Assembly: GCF_900115305.1 (NCBI RefSeq)
Contig: NZ_FOVW01000002.1
Location: forward strand, 186,001-250,000
From: Algoriphagus ornithinivorans
GTDB lineage: Bacteria; Bacteroidota; Bacteroidia; Cytophagales; Cyclobacteriaceae
Direction: 5' to 3'
DNA: 64,000 bases
The translations under genes were made by a program, and so were the position numbers. Positions 53,096 to 61,146 of this stretch are shown piece by piece. The notes under the pieces were generated by a model. The model saw nothing but the letters and a program-made list of their open reading frames with translations. It did not search any database and had not been told where the DNA came from. Within the stretch, counting starts at the first letter, position 1. Each line of letters starts with the position of its first letter.

Positions 53096-53122
53096 GGGTG
53101 GCAATTGCCACCCTTTTTTTTT
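53096..53122 (+). terminator. Strong terminator after lrp
   Basis: The perfect palindrome GGGTGGCAATTGCCACCC (53096-53113) is directly followed by nine T. It is one of the clearest terminators here. Confidence 0.9.
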
Positions 53123-53128
53123 GAAGCT

Positions 53129-53671
53129 ATGGAACATAATCCTTGGAAAACACTAAAAATTAAACCCATTTACAACAATCCTTGGATAAGACTCGAAGAA
53201 CACGATGTCTTAAATCCAGCAGGAAAGGAGGGGATCTACGGTAAAGTGCATTTTAAAAATAAAGCTATGGGCATTATACCTATAGATAAAAATGGTAACA
53301 CTTGGCTAGTAGGGCAATACCGGTATACTTTGAAGGAATATTCCTGGGAAATTCCCATGGGCGGAGGTCCTATTGGTCAAGACCTTTTGGAATCTGCCAA
53401 GCGCGAATTAAAAGAAGAAACTGGCTTAGTTGCCGAAAAATGGACTGAGCTTCTCAGAATACATACTTCCAATTCAGTTACAGACGAGGAGGGCTTTGTT
53501 TATCTGGCTGAAGATTTAACTCAACTTGATACGGAGTTCGAAGAGACTGAAGTATTACAAATCAAAAAGCTTCCACTTCAGGAAGCCGTTTCTATGGTTA
53601 TGAATGGGGAAATTACTGATGCAATCAGTATTGCCGGAATTCTAAAAGCTGCCCGAGTTTTGGGTTTGTAA
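53129..53671 (+). CDS. Nudix hydrolase, ADP-ribose pyrophosphatase-like
   Basis: The 180-residue Nudix protein has the box GGPIGQDLLESAKRELKEETGL and the preceding WLVGQYRYTLKEYSWEIPMGG, typical of ADP-ribose/GDP-mannose pyrophosphatase relatives. The start is the ATG at 53129, just past the T-run of the terminator; an in-frame TTG at 53105 lies inside the terminator stem. The MATE gene begins one base after its stop, so the two are co-transcribed. Confidence 0.88.
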   Translation: MEHNPWKTLKIKPIYNNPWIRLEEHDVLNPAGKEGIYGKVHFKNKAMGIIPIDKNGNTWLVGQYRYTLKEYSWEIPMGGGPIGQDLLESAKRELKEETGLVAEKWTELLRIHTSNSVTDEEGFVYLAEDLTQLDTEFEETEVLQIKKLPLQEAVSMVMNGEITDAISIAGILKAARVLGL

Positions 53672-53672
53672 T

Positions 53673-55022
53673 ATGACAATCAAAGATCATTTTAAAATTA
53701 CTTCCAAATTAGCTTATCCAGTTGTCTTGAGTCAATTAGGGCAAGTGATGGTTGGGGTAGCAGACAGTATGATGGTGGGGCAATTGGGTGCCGTACCTTT
53801 GGCAGCTGCCTCCCTGGCGAATTCCATATTTTTCGTATTACTCATGTTTGGAATGGGAGTATCCATGGGGATTACTCCTTTGGTTTCTATTGCAGAGGGC
53901 AAAGGGAAATCAATTCGTATCGGACGTTTATTTCAGCATGGATTGTGGATCAATCTTTCTACAGCATTGGTTTTAACCATCATTATTTTGGGTCTCTCAC
54001 AAGGGCTTTCCCATCTCAATCAACCTGAAATTGTGGTAAAAGAGGCAATACCTTACCTTTTTATCATCACTGCTTCTCTTTTTCCATTTATGATTTTTCA
54101 GACCTTCAAGCAGTTTGCCGAGGGTCTTTCTCAGACGAGACAGGCTATGTACGTGACCATTTTTTGCAACTTGGTCAATGTGTTTTTAAACTGGGTTCTC
54201 ATTTTCGGGAAACTGGGAGCTCCGGAAATGGGCTTGATCGGTGCTGGGTTGGCTACCTTGATTTCCAGGATTTTGATGCCGATAATGATAGGTTGGTATG
54301 TGATGAAGTCTTCTAGGTATAAAAATTTTCAGTTGACTCTAGGATTGACAAAAATGAGTTTTCCCATGATCAACAGAATATTGAAAATAGGGATACCCAC
54401 TGGTTTTCAATATATTTTTGAAGTTAGTGCCTTTGGATCTGCAGCAATTATGATGGGTTGGATAGGCGTAAACGCCCTTGCAGGACATCAAATAGCTTTA
54501 AACTTAGCTTCGATTAGTTACATGATGGCTGCTGGATTAAGCACTGCGGGAATGATTCGTGTAAGTAATCAGATTGGCAAGAATAATTTCAAAGCCATGC
54601 GAGAAGCAGGTATGGTAGTGTTTGCCATGGTGCTGATTTTTATGGCCGTTACTGCAGTTATTTTTATTGCAGGCAGAAACTTCCTGCCTACTTTCTATAT
54701 AGATGATCCTGAGGTTATAGCTACTTCAGCTACTTTGTTAATCATAGCTGGAATGTTTCAATTATCGGATGGTGTACAAGTTGCAGGCTTAGGTGTTCTC
54801 CGAGGTATGGAGGATGTGAAATTTCCCACAATTATTACCTTGATTGCTTATTGGGTTTTAGGTCTCCCATTGGGGTATTTTCTAGCTTTCGAAATGGGAC
54901 TGGCAGAAAAAGGGATTTGGTATGGCTTGCTGATCGGCTTGAGTATAACGGCAATAGTTCTTTTTTACCGATTCCATAAATTATCCAGGAAAGCAATTTT
55001 GGAAAAAGGAATTAACCCTTGA
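53673..55022 (+). CDS. MATE family efflux transporter
   Basis: The 449-residue protein has twelve predicted spans and the MATE start LAYPVVLSQLGQVMVGVADSMMVGQLGAVPLAAASLANS, repeated in the second half near GWIGVNALAGHQIALNLASISYM. NorM-type proteins export drugs or metabolites with Na+ or H+. It is downstream of the Nudix gene by one base. The substrate cannot be read from the sequence. Confidence 0.93.
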   Translation: MTIKDHFKITSKLAYPVVLSQLGQVMVGVADSMMVGQLGAVPLAAASLANSIFFVLLMFGMGVSMGITPLVSIAEGKGKSIRIGRLFQHGLWINLSTALVLTIIILGLSQGLSHLNQPEIVVKEAIPYLFIITASLFPFMIFQTFKQFAEGLSQTRQAMYVTIFCNLVNVFLNWVLIFGKLGAPEMGLIGAGLATLISRILMPIMIGWYVMKSSRYKNFQLTLGLTKMSFPMINRILKIGIPTGFQYIFEVSAFGSAAIMMGWIGVNALAGHQIALNLASISYMMAAGLSTAGMIRVSNQIGKNNFKAMREAGMVVFAMVLIFMAVTAVIFIAGRNFLPTFYIDDPEVIATSATLLIIAGMFQLSDGVQVAGLGVLRGMEDVKFPTIITLIAYWVLGLPLGYFLAFEMGLAEKGIWYGLLIGLSITAIVLFYRFHKLSRKAILEKGINP

Positions 55023-55098
55023 TCAAAAAGTCTTTTTTAAAGGGTTTCTGAATCAATAAAGGAAACTTTATATTCAGGACTTAATTAATATTCTACTG

Positions 55099-56451
55099 AT
55101 GAAAAAAATATTTTCTCTTGCCCTATTACTTTTCTTGTTTAGTCAGTTCACCTTTTCTCAGAAACTTGCTGTTTTAACTCAACGCGAACAGGCTGAATTG
55201 ATTGATTCTTGGTTGGATGTCAGGATCAACTCTCTATTGCCTCAATTGATGACAGAGACTGGGGTGGATATGTGGATCGTGATCTCGAGAGAATATAATG
55301 AGGACCCGGTTATACGAACTATGCTTCCTGCCACCTGGATGGCTGCTCGAAGGCGAACCATTTTGGTGATGTATCAGCCTAAGCCAAATTCTCCAGTGGA
55401 AACTTACGCAATTGCCAGATATGATGTGGGAAAGGCATTCAAAAGAGCTTGGAATCCTGAACAGCAGCCAGATCAGTGGAAAGCATTAATTGACTTGGTA
55501 GCAAGTAAGAACCCTCAAAAAATCGGTTTGAATTATGCGAAAGATTATGGTCATGCTGATGGCTTGACTTATTCAGAACATCAGGCTTTCGTCAATCAAT
55601 TACCCAATGCTTTGAAATCAAAAGTTGTATCTGCCCAAACATTGGCAGTTAGATGGTTGGAAACCCGAACTGAACAAGAAATGTCTACTTATAGACATGT
55701 GCAGCAATTGGCTCATGATATAATCCAGGAAGGATTATCTGAAAAAGTGATCACTCCCGGAAAGACAACAACTGAAGATGTGGTGTGGTGGTATAGAGAA
55801 AAGATCAAAGAAATGAAGTTGGATACTTGGTTTCATCCAACTGTAGATATTCAGCGTCCGGACCCTTCTTCCAATGAAGCAAACAGGTCTTTTGCAGTTC
55901 GGCCCTCTGAGATGACCATTATGCCGGGAGATTTACTTCATATTGACTTTGGAATAACTTACCTCAGGTTAAATACTGACACTCAGGAATTAGCATATGT
56001 CCTTAAGCCAGGGGAAACAGAAGTTCCAGTCTTCCTTCAGAAAGCATTCGAAATAGGAAATAGACTACAGGATATTCTAACGGAAAACTATGTAGCTGGC
56101 CGTACAGGAAATGAAATTCTAAGGGCATCCAGACAGAAAATGGAATCAGAAGGAATTAGAGGAAGTATTTATACGCATCCATTGGGATTTTATGGACATT
56201 CGGCCGGACCAACCATCGGAATGTGGGATAATCAAGGGGATACTCCAGGTGCTGGAGATTTCCCGCTTCATGCCAATACTGGATATGCAATTGAATTGAA
56301 TGCCGTGGTTTATGTCGAGGAATGGAAAAAAGATGTGAGAATCATGCTGGAAGAGGGAGCGTTTTTCGATGGTGAAAAAGTGACCTATTATAATGGAAGA
56401 CAGAAAAAGATTCTATCCATCCCACGAATGAGTAATTATTTGGGGAATTGA
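55099..56451 (+). CDS. Exported M24 metallopeptidase (Xaa-Pro aminopeptidase-like)
   Basis: The 450-residue protein has a signal peptide (1-20) and a creatinase-like N-terminal domain, then the pita-bread fold with metal ligands visible in HIDFGITY and NTDTQE (Asp pair), HPLGFYGHSAGP (His), ELNAVVYV (Glu) and MLEEGAFF (Glu). It should remove N-terminal residues before proline, or act on related dipeptides, in the periplasm. All five ligands are present. Confidence 0.88.
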   Translation: MKKIFSLALLLFLFSQFTFSQKLAVLTQREQAELIDSWLDVRINSLLPQLMTETGVDMWIVISREYNEDPVIRTMLPATWMAARRRTILVMYQPKPNSPVETYAIARYDVGKAFKRAWNPEQQPDQWKALIDLVASKNPQKIGLNYAKDYGHADGLTYSEHQAFVNQLPNALKSKVVSAQTLAVRWLETRTEQEMSTYRHVQQLAHDIIQEGLSEKVITPGKTTTEDVVWWYREKIKEMKLDTWFHPTVDIQRPDPSSNEANRSFAVRPSEMTIMPGDLLHIDFGITYLRLNTDTQELAYVLKPGETEVPVFLQKAFEIGNRLQDILTENYVAGRTGNEILRASRQKMESEGIRGSIYTHPLGFYGHSAGPTIGMWDNQGDTPGAGDFPLHANTGYAIELNAVVYVEEWKKDVRIMLEEGAFFDGEKVTYYNGRQKKILSIPRMSNYLGN

Positions 56452-56511
56452 GATTAATTATTTGATAATCCTCAATCTTGCCACTTACCATATTTTCTTT
56501 GCTTGACCGAT

Positions 56512-56561
56512 AGGACATTTCGAATTCGCTCAGAACAGGTGACCAATGACCGATGACCGAT
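56512..56561. repeat. Degenerate repeat remnant with heptamer tandem
   Basis: GGACATTTCGAATTCGCTCA (rest on the complement reads as GAGCG...TCGAAATGTC) recalls the core of the element at 34832-34992. It is followed at 56541-56561 by three 7-base units GACCAAT/GACCGAT/GACCGAT. It is probably a decayed copy of the dispersed repeat; nothing coding is seen here. Confidence 0.35.
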
Positions 56562-56646
56562 GCTTCCGGATTCTAATCTTTTGGGCTAATACTAAGCCAT
56601 GTTTTTCTTCTAACTGGCTAAAAGAGAATATTGATATCACTTATTG

Positions 56647-56681
56647 AAAAAAGGCCTTGAGAGGAACTCAAGGCTTTTTTT
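56647..56681. terminator. Bidirectional terminator between convergent genes
   Basis: The stem GCCTTGAG/CTCAAGGC (8 bp, extended by A-T pairs) has an A-run on one side and a T-run on the other, so it can stop both the peptidase and the MFS transcripts. Confidence 0.85.
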
Positions 56682-57849
56682 ATGTTTGATACTTTCTTTT
56701 TCTGATACTGACCAAGACTAAGAAAGCCAAAAAGGCCATGCCCGCACTGCTGAGGAATACGAGTTGAAAGTTTTCTGCTTTATTGGCATACAAAAAGCCT
56801 GAAACGATCGCGCCAATACCGATTCCTGCTTCCAAAAATATATACATGGTTGCTAAAGCCCTACCTCGATAAGCATCCAAGGAAAGATCCACCACCCAGG
56901 CAGCCGTGGTAGGACTATACATCCCAACTGCAGACCCAAACAATACCCCCGCAATCATCAGCATGGCTTTCGTTTCTGCAAATGCAATTGTCATCATTGC
57001 CATAATCATAAAAATACTGGCTACTCTTAGGACAGGGATTCTTCCATATCGGTCTGAGGTTCTTCCAGCTATCAATCTTATCCCTAAAGAGGAGAGTGTA
57101 AATACAGCAAAGAAAAGTCCTTTGTTTTTGATTCCTAAATGCTCTGAGAGATCTGGAATAATGGTAAGCACCACTCCAAAAGAAAAAACAGACAAGAAAA
57201 GTATCGCCGATGGCATTAATACCCGCTTTTCTATGATTTCGTCTTTTTTAAGTTTGAATAAATTCAGTTTGAGAGGCTCTTTGTTTGGAAGCGTTTCTTT
57301 CAGCTTCAATAGAATTAGAATGGAAAAGATTGCAGTAAAGGCAGAAGCATAGAAAAGAATTTCCAACTCCCAAATACTTGCAATCCATCCACCGATAGCC
57401 GGGCCTGCAGCCATGCCCAAAGAACCAAAAAGGGATTGAATTCCCATTGCTTCTCCACGTTTTTGGAAAGGAACAATATCGGCTACATAGGCAGAGGTGC
57501 CGGTAGGAGTAAATCCAGCTGAGAATCCATGTGCAAATCGCAGGAATAAAAACCCGCCGACAAAACTTAAAATTGGATACAATAAGCCCACAATAAAGCA
57601 TACTGAAGCACCAAAAATCATCACAGGTATTCTTCCGATTTTATCTGCAAGCTTACCGGAAAATGGTCTGGAAAGACCGGCAGATAAGGTGAATAATGAG
57701 ATGATCAAACCTTTGTAATCCTCACCTCCCAATGAACTTAGGTAGGAGGGAAGCTCAGGAATAATCATATTGAAAGAAGAAAAAAACAAAAAGGAACTCA
57801 AGCAGAGCAGGAAAAAATCCAGACTGAAAAAGGATGGGAAGATTTTCAT
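56680..57849 (-). CDS. MFS transporter
   Basis: The 389-residue protein has twelve spans in two halves. The GxxADKxGRxxV-type loop GKLADKIGRIPVMIFG lies after the second span and the similar GRTSDRYGRIPVLR in the second half, typical of major facilitator drug/sugar exporters. It has no recognisable substrate motif. It is convergent with the M24 gene and co-directional with prfB upstream, separated from it by a hairpin. Confidence 0.9.
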   Translation of the reverse strand: MKIFPSFFSLDFFLLCLSSFLFFSSFNMIIPELPSYLSSLGGEDYKGLIISLFTLSAGLSRPFSGKLADKIGRIPVMIFGASVCFIVGLLYPILSFVGGFLFLRFAHGFSAGFTPTGTSAYVADIVPFQKRGEAMGIQSLFGSLGMAAGPAIGGWIASIWELEILFYASAFTAIFSILILLKLKETLPNKEPLKLNLFKLKKDEIIEKRVLMPSAILFLSVFSFGVVLTIIPDLSEHLGIKNKGLFFAVFTLSSLGIRLIAGRTSDRYGRIPVLRVASIFMIMAMMTIAFAETKAMLMIAGVLFGSAVGMYSPTTAAWVVDLSLDAYRGRALATMYIFLEAGIGIGAIVSGFLYANKAENFQLVFLSSAGMAFLAFLVLVSIRKRKYQT

Positions 57850-57869
57850 GAAGTTTGGATTGAAAAGGA

Positions 57870-57897
57870 ACAGGGCCGAAAATAAAATCGGCCCTGT
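57870..57897 (-). terminator. Hairpin after prfB
   Basis: A perfect 10-bp stem (ACAGGGCCGA with TCGGCCCTGT, eight-base loop) lies just after the prfB stop. A broken U-run (GTTCCTTTTC) follows on the minus strand, so termination may be partial. Confidence 0.6.
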
Positions 57898-57899
57898 AA

Positions 57900-59001
57900 T
57901 TATTCTTTGTTTGCTTCTTCTTCGCTTTGAGCGAGTAGAAAGGCTTTCATAAATTCATTCAAGCCCCCGTCCAATACATGCTGGGTATCAGAGGTTTCAA
58001 AACCTGTCCGATTGTCCTTTACTAGTTTATATGGATGCAGGACATAGTTTCGGATTTGGGAACCAAAATCTACCCGAAGTTTGGAAGATTCTATCTTCGC
58101 GATCTCAGCATTCCGTTTTTCCAGCTCCATTTGATAAAGCCTGGATTTCAACATCTGCATGGCTTTTTCCCGGTTGGCAAGCTGTGATCTTTCCACCTGG
58201 CATACCACAACAATTCCGGTTGGCTTGTGTGTCAATTGGACTTTGGTTTCCACCTTGTTCACATTTTGACCACCTGCACCTCCGGATCGGGAAGTATGGA
58301 GTTCAATATCGGCAGGGTTGATATCGATCTCTATGCTATCATCCACTTCAGGATAGGCATAAACTGAGGCAAATGAAGTATGTCTTCTTCCTCCTGAGTC
58401 AAAAGGGGATATCCTTACCAGTCGGTGAACACCTGTTTCAGATTTAAGGAATCCATATGCCAAAGGACCCTCGAATTCTAAAGTGGCTGATTTAATACCT
58501 GCAACTTCACCTGGCTGAACGTCTACCTCTTTTACCTTGTAGCCATTCTTTTCACCCCACATGATGTACATTCTCATTAGGATAGAAGCCCAGTCATTAC
58601 TTTCAGTTCCTCCCGCTCCAGGGTTGATTTCCAGCACTGCATTCAGCTGATCTTCCTCTGAGGAGAGCATCTTTTTGAGTTCAAGATCTTCTACAGCTGT
58701 TTTGGCTTTTTGGTATTCAGTTTTGATTTCTTCTTCGCTGACTTCATCAGCTGAATAGAATTCATACAATACCTCCAAGTCCTGAATAATCTGCTCCAGA
58801 TCTTCAAATGATGAAGTCCAGCCTTTTCTAACCTGGATTTGTTTCATCGTTTTTTCAGCCTCTTCCGGATTATTCCAAAAATCAGGCTGGGCAGATACTG
58901 CCTCTAAATCTTCTATTTCTGCTTTCTTCCGATCGTAGTCAAAGATACCTCCTTAAAGCCGAGGTGCGAGCTTTCAAGTCTTTCAGTTGGTCCGAAGTCA
59001 T
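57900..59001 (-). CDS. prfB: Peptide chain release factor 2 with programmed +1 frameshift
   Basis: The gene starts at the ATG at 59001; the first 20 codons end in CTT followed by an in-frame TGA at 58941-58939. A +1 shift on CTTTGAC after an AGGAGG stimulator joins it to the main frame (346 codons), giving about 366 residues, the usual RF2 length. The main frame has the SPF anticodon-like tripeptide in [13 protein letters not shown] and the GGQ in [14 protein letters not shown]. It recognises UGA and UAA and releases the peptide. Shifting lets RF2 shortage raise its own synthesis. Annotating only from 58847 would lose about 70 residues. Confidence 0.95.
58936..58954 (-). other. prfB: Programmed +1 frameshift site in prfB
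   Basis: On the minus strand the sequence reads AGGAGGTATCTTTGACT. It has the internal Shine-Dalgarno, the CTT slip codon and the UGA stop at the same spacing as the classic bacterial prfB site, so the shift is almost certain. Confidence 0.93.
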
Positions 59002-59070
59002 GATTTTAAAGTTGAAAATTGAGCTGCAAAAGTCTGAAAAAAAATCCGTTTTTACTAAGTAAAAACAAAA

Positions 59071-59589
59071 TCAATCCGGTAATCTCATTTGGATAATCTG
59101 AATTCGGTTTCGCCCTTGATTTTTGAATGTTTTGTACCGAATAGGTAAAAGTGCTAAACCTGTTCCAGTTAAGATACCTCCAATCACTCCAACGCCCCTA
59201 TCAATGGAAAACTCCCCAGTTTGGTAAATGGAATTTATACTCTCAACCCCCAGTAAGATTACACCTGATCCTAAAACTAGGGCATTAATGTTTCTAAGAG
59301 TAGAGTTTCTGGGATCTTTTCTTCTGATATCAATTTCCAAGATATCATCAGGAGAAAGTATATTCTCACTCAAATAGATATAATTGTCATTGAGATCTTT
59401 GATCACATCTGTGATGTAATATCCTAGCTTCGCACTTTTGTAGGTGATCGGTTCACCTATATAAAATCGGATTTGGGTTTTGGTATTACTGCCTCTTTTC
59501 AAGAGTAAAAAATCTTTGGATTGAGCATAACTTGAAAAACTCAAGATTGTCAAAAAGATCGTAAAAATAAGTAAGTTGATTGCTTTCAT
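59071..59589 (-). CDS. Unknown exported protein
   Basis: The 172-residue protein has a signal peptide (MKAINLLIFTIFLTILSFSSYAQ), a small beta-rich region (about 28-95) and one or two hydrophobic C-terminal segments (about 103-118 and 132-152). I recognise no family. It lies between prfB and pfkA, with a terminator for pfkA just upstream. Confidence 0.65.
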   Translation of the reverse strand: MKAINLLIFTIFLTILSFSSYAQSKDFLLLKRGSNTKTQIRFYIGEPITYKSAKLGYYITDVIKDLNDNYIYLSENILSPDDILEIDIRRKDPRNSTLRNINALVLGSGVILLGVESINSIYQTGEFSIDRGVGVIGGILTGTGLALLPIRYKTFKNQGRNRIQIIQMRLPD

Positions 59590-59636
59590 GTACAGCGGTT
59601 AAGTTAGTCTTAAAAAATTCTATACGAAAGAGAAAG

Positions 59637-59667
59637 AAAAAAAGCTGTTGAATTTTCAACAGCTTTT
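59637..59667 (-). terminator. Intrinsic terminator after pfkA
   Basis: A near-perfect stem (AAAAGCTGTTGAA with TTCAACAGCTTTT) with a two-base loop is followed on the minus strand by a U-run. It closes the mgsA-pfkA transcript. Confidence 0.85.
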
Positions 59668-59672
59668 GGTTT

Positions 59673-60659
59673 TTATGTAGAAAGGATTTTTGCAACCCTA
59701 AAATCATCTTCATCCACTGATTTGTCATCTACGATCGCCTTTTTAATAGGAGTGTACACAACTTTATGATTGATTAGCCCTGCCATCACATCATATTTAC
59801 CTTGTAATAGACCCTCTACAGCAGCTACTCCTAGTTTAGATGCCAATAATCTATCATAAGAACTTGGAGCTCCGCCTCGCTGCAAATGGCCAAGGATAGT
59901 TACTTTGATATCGTAATAAGGAAGATGTTTCTTTACCTTTTCAGCTATTTCAGCAGCACCACCACTTTTTCCGCCTTCTGCTACAATGACAATGTTGGAT
60001 GATTTTTTGGCCTTAGTTCTGATCTTCAGTTTTTCTACCAAATCCTCAATTGGCATTTTTTTTTCAGGTATCAGAATTGCTGCCGCTGCAGAACCAATTC
60101 CCGCATTGATAGCAATGAAACCAGCATCTCTACCCATCACTTCCACAAAGAAAAGTCTGTCATGGGAAGTAGCCGTATCCCTGATTTTATCAATCGCTTC
60201 GATTGCAGTATTACAGGCAGTATCAAACCCAATTGTGACATCAGTTCCTGAGAGGTCATTATCGATAGTTCCTGGTAAACCTACGGCAGGAATTCCAAAC
60301 TCTTTGTAAAACAAATGGGCTCCAGTTAGAGAACCATCACCACCGATCACCACCAAAGCATCTATGCCATGACTTCTTAGATTTTCGTAGGCTTTTTTTC
60401 TTCCTTCCGGGGTTCTAAATTCGTCACTTCTTGCAGATTTTAGGAATGTACCGCCTCTTTCAAGAACGTGAGCGATGTTTTTTGAATCTAATTTTTTGAT
60501 ATCATTTTGGATGAGGCCTTCATAGCCTCTATAGATACCATACATTTCCAGATTATAGTAAAATCCTGCCCGTACGGCTGCTCTGATAGCAGCGTTCATG
60601 CCAGGAGAATCCCCTCCGGAGGTAAGTACCCCGATTTTACGGATAGTTTTAGGTTCCAT
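59673..60659 (-). CDS. pfkA: 6-phosphofructokinase
   Basis: The 328-residue enzyme has GVLTSGGDSPGMNAAIR (ATP loop), the VIGGDGSLTGA motif of the ATP-dependent class (GGDG, not the GGDD of PPi enzymes), PGTIDNDLSGTD with the catalytic Asp, and the EVMGRDAGFIA segment. It commits fructose-6-phosphate to glycolysis. Its ATG shares one base with the mgsA stop (TAATG), so mgsA and pfkA are translationally coupled. Confidence 0.96.
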   Translation of the reverse strand: MEPKTIRKIGVLTSGGDSPGMNAAIRAAVRAGFYYNLEMYGIYRGYEGLIQNDIKKLDSKNIAHVLERGGTFLKSARSDEFRTPEGRKKAYENLRSHGIDALVVIGGDGSLTGAHLFYKEFGIPAVGLPGTIDNDLSGTDVTIGFDTACNTAIEAIDKIRDTATSHDRLFFVEVMGRDAGFIAINAGIGSAAAAILIPEKKMPIEDLVEKLKIRTKAKKSSNIVIVAEGGKSGGAAEIAEKVKKHLPYYDIKVTILGHLQRGGAPSSYDRLLASKLGVAAVEGLLQGKYDVMAGLINHKVVYTPIKKAIVDDKSVDEDDFRVAKILST

Positions 60660-61033
60660 TATAAGGTTTGAGTTAAGGCTTTAAACATTAATTCAGCAGA
60701 TGCTGGATTGGTAGCTAGTGGGATATTGTGGACATCACAAATCCTCATCAGCATTTGCACATCCGGCTCATGGGGGTGTTTGTCCAAAGGATCTCTGAAA
60801 AACACAACCATGTCAAGCTCTTTCTGTGCAGCCATAGCGGCAATTTGTGCATCACCTCCAATTGGGCCGGATAATAATTTTTGAACCTCAAAACCAGCTT
60901 TCTCGATATGCGACCCAGTTGTGCCTGTTGCAACAAGCTGAACATCTACCCTTTGTAGATTATTCTTAAAGCCGCTTAAAAAATGAACCATGTCGGCTTT
61001 TTTTCCATCATGGGCAATTAATGCAATTTTCAT
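60659..61033 (-). CDS. mgsA: Methylglyoxal synthase
   Basis: The 124-residue protein has the MgsA core: [43 protein letters not shown] with the catalytic Asp, and [39 protein letters not shown]. It converts dihydroxyacetone phosphate to methylglyoxal and phosphate. It precedes pfkA with a one-base overlap, pairing the entry to lower glycolysis with its bypass. It is of the compact length usual outside enterobacteria. Confidence 0.95.
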   Translation of the reverse strand: MKIALIAHDGKKADMVHFLSGFKNNLQRVDVQLVATGTTGSHIEKAGFEVQKLLSGPIGGDAQIAAMAAQKELDMVVFFRDPLDKHPHEPDVQMLMRICDVHNIPLATNPASAELMFKALTQTL

Positions 61034-61146
61034 GAAATCTAGTTTAATAGGTTGGTGTCAAAGTTAGGAAAAAATCCTTTTTTTAAGCTTTTGATGATTT
61101 GATTTCAGGCTTATTTTTCAATAAGCAGAAGATAATTTGGAACTAA

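Noticed and set aside
56541..56561. CRISPR-like short repeat
   Set aside because: Only three 7-base units occur, with no spacers and no cas genes.
58939..58941. Nonsense mutation in prfB
   Set aside because: The TGA sits in the classic programmed frameshift context, and the gene continues in frame +1.
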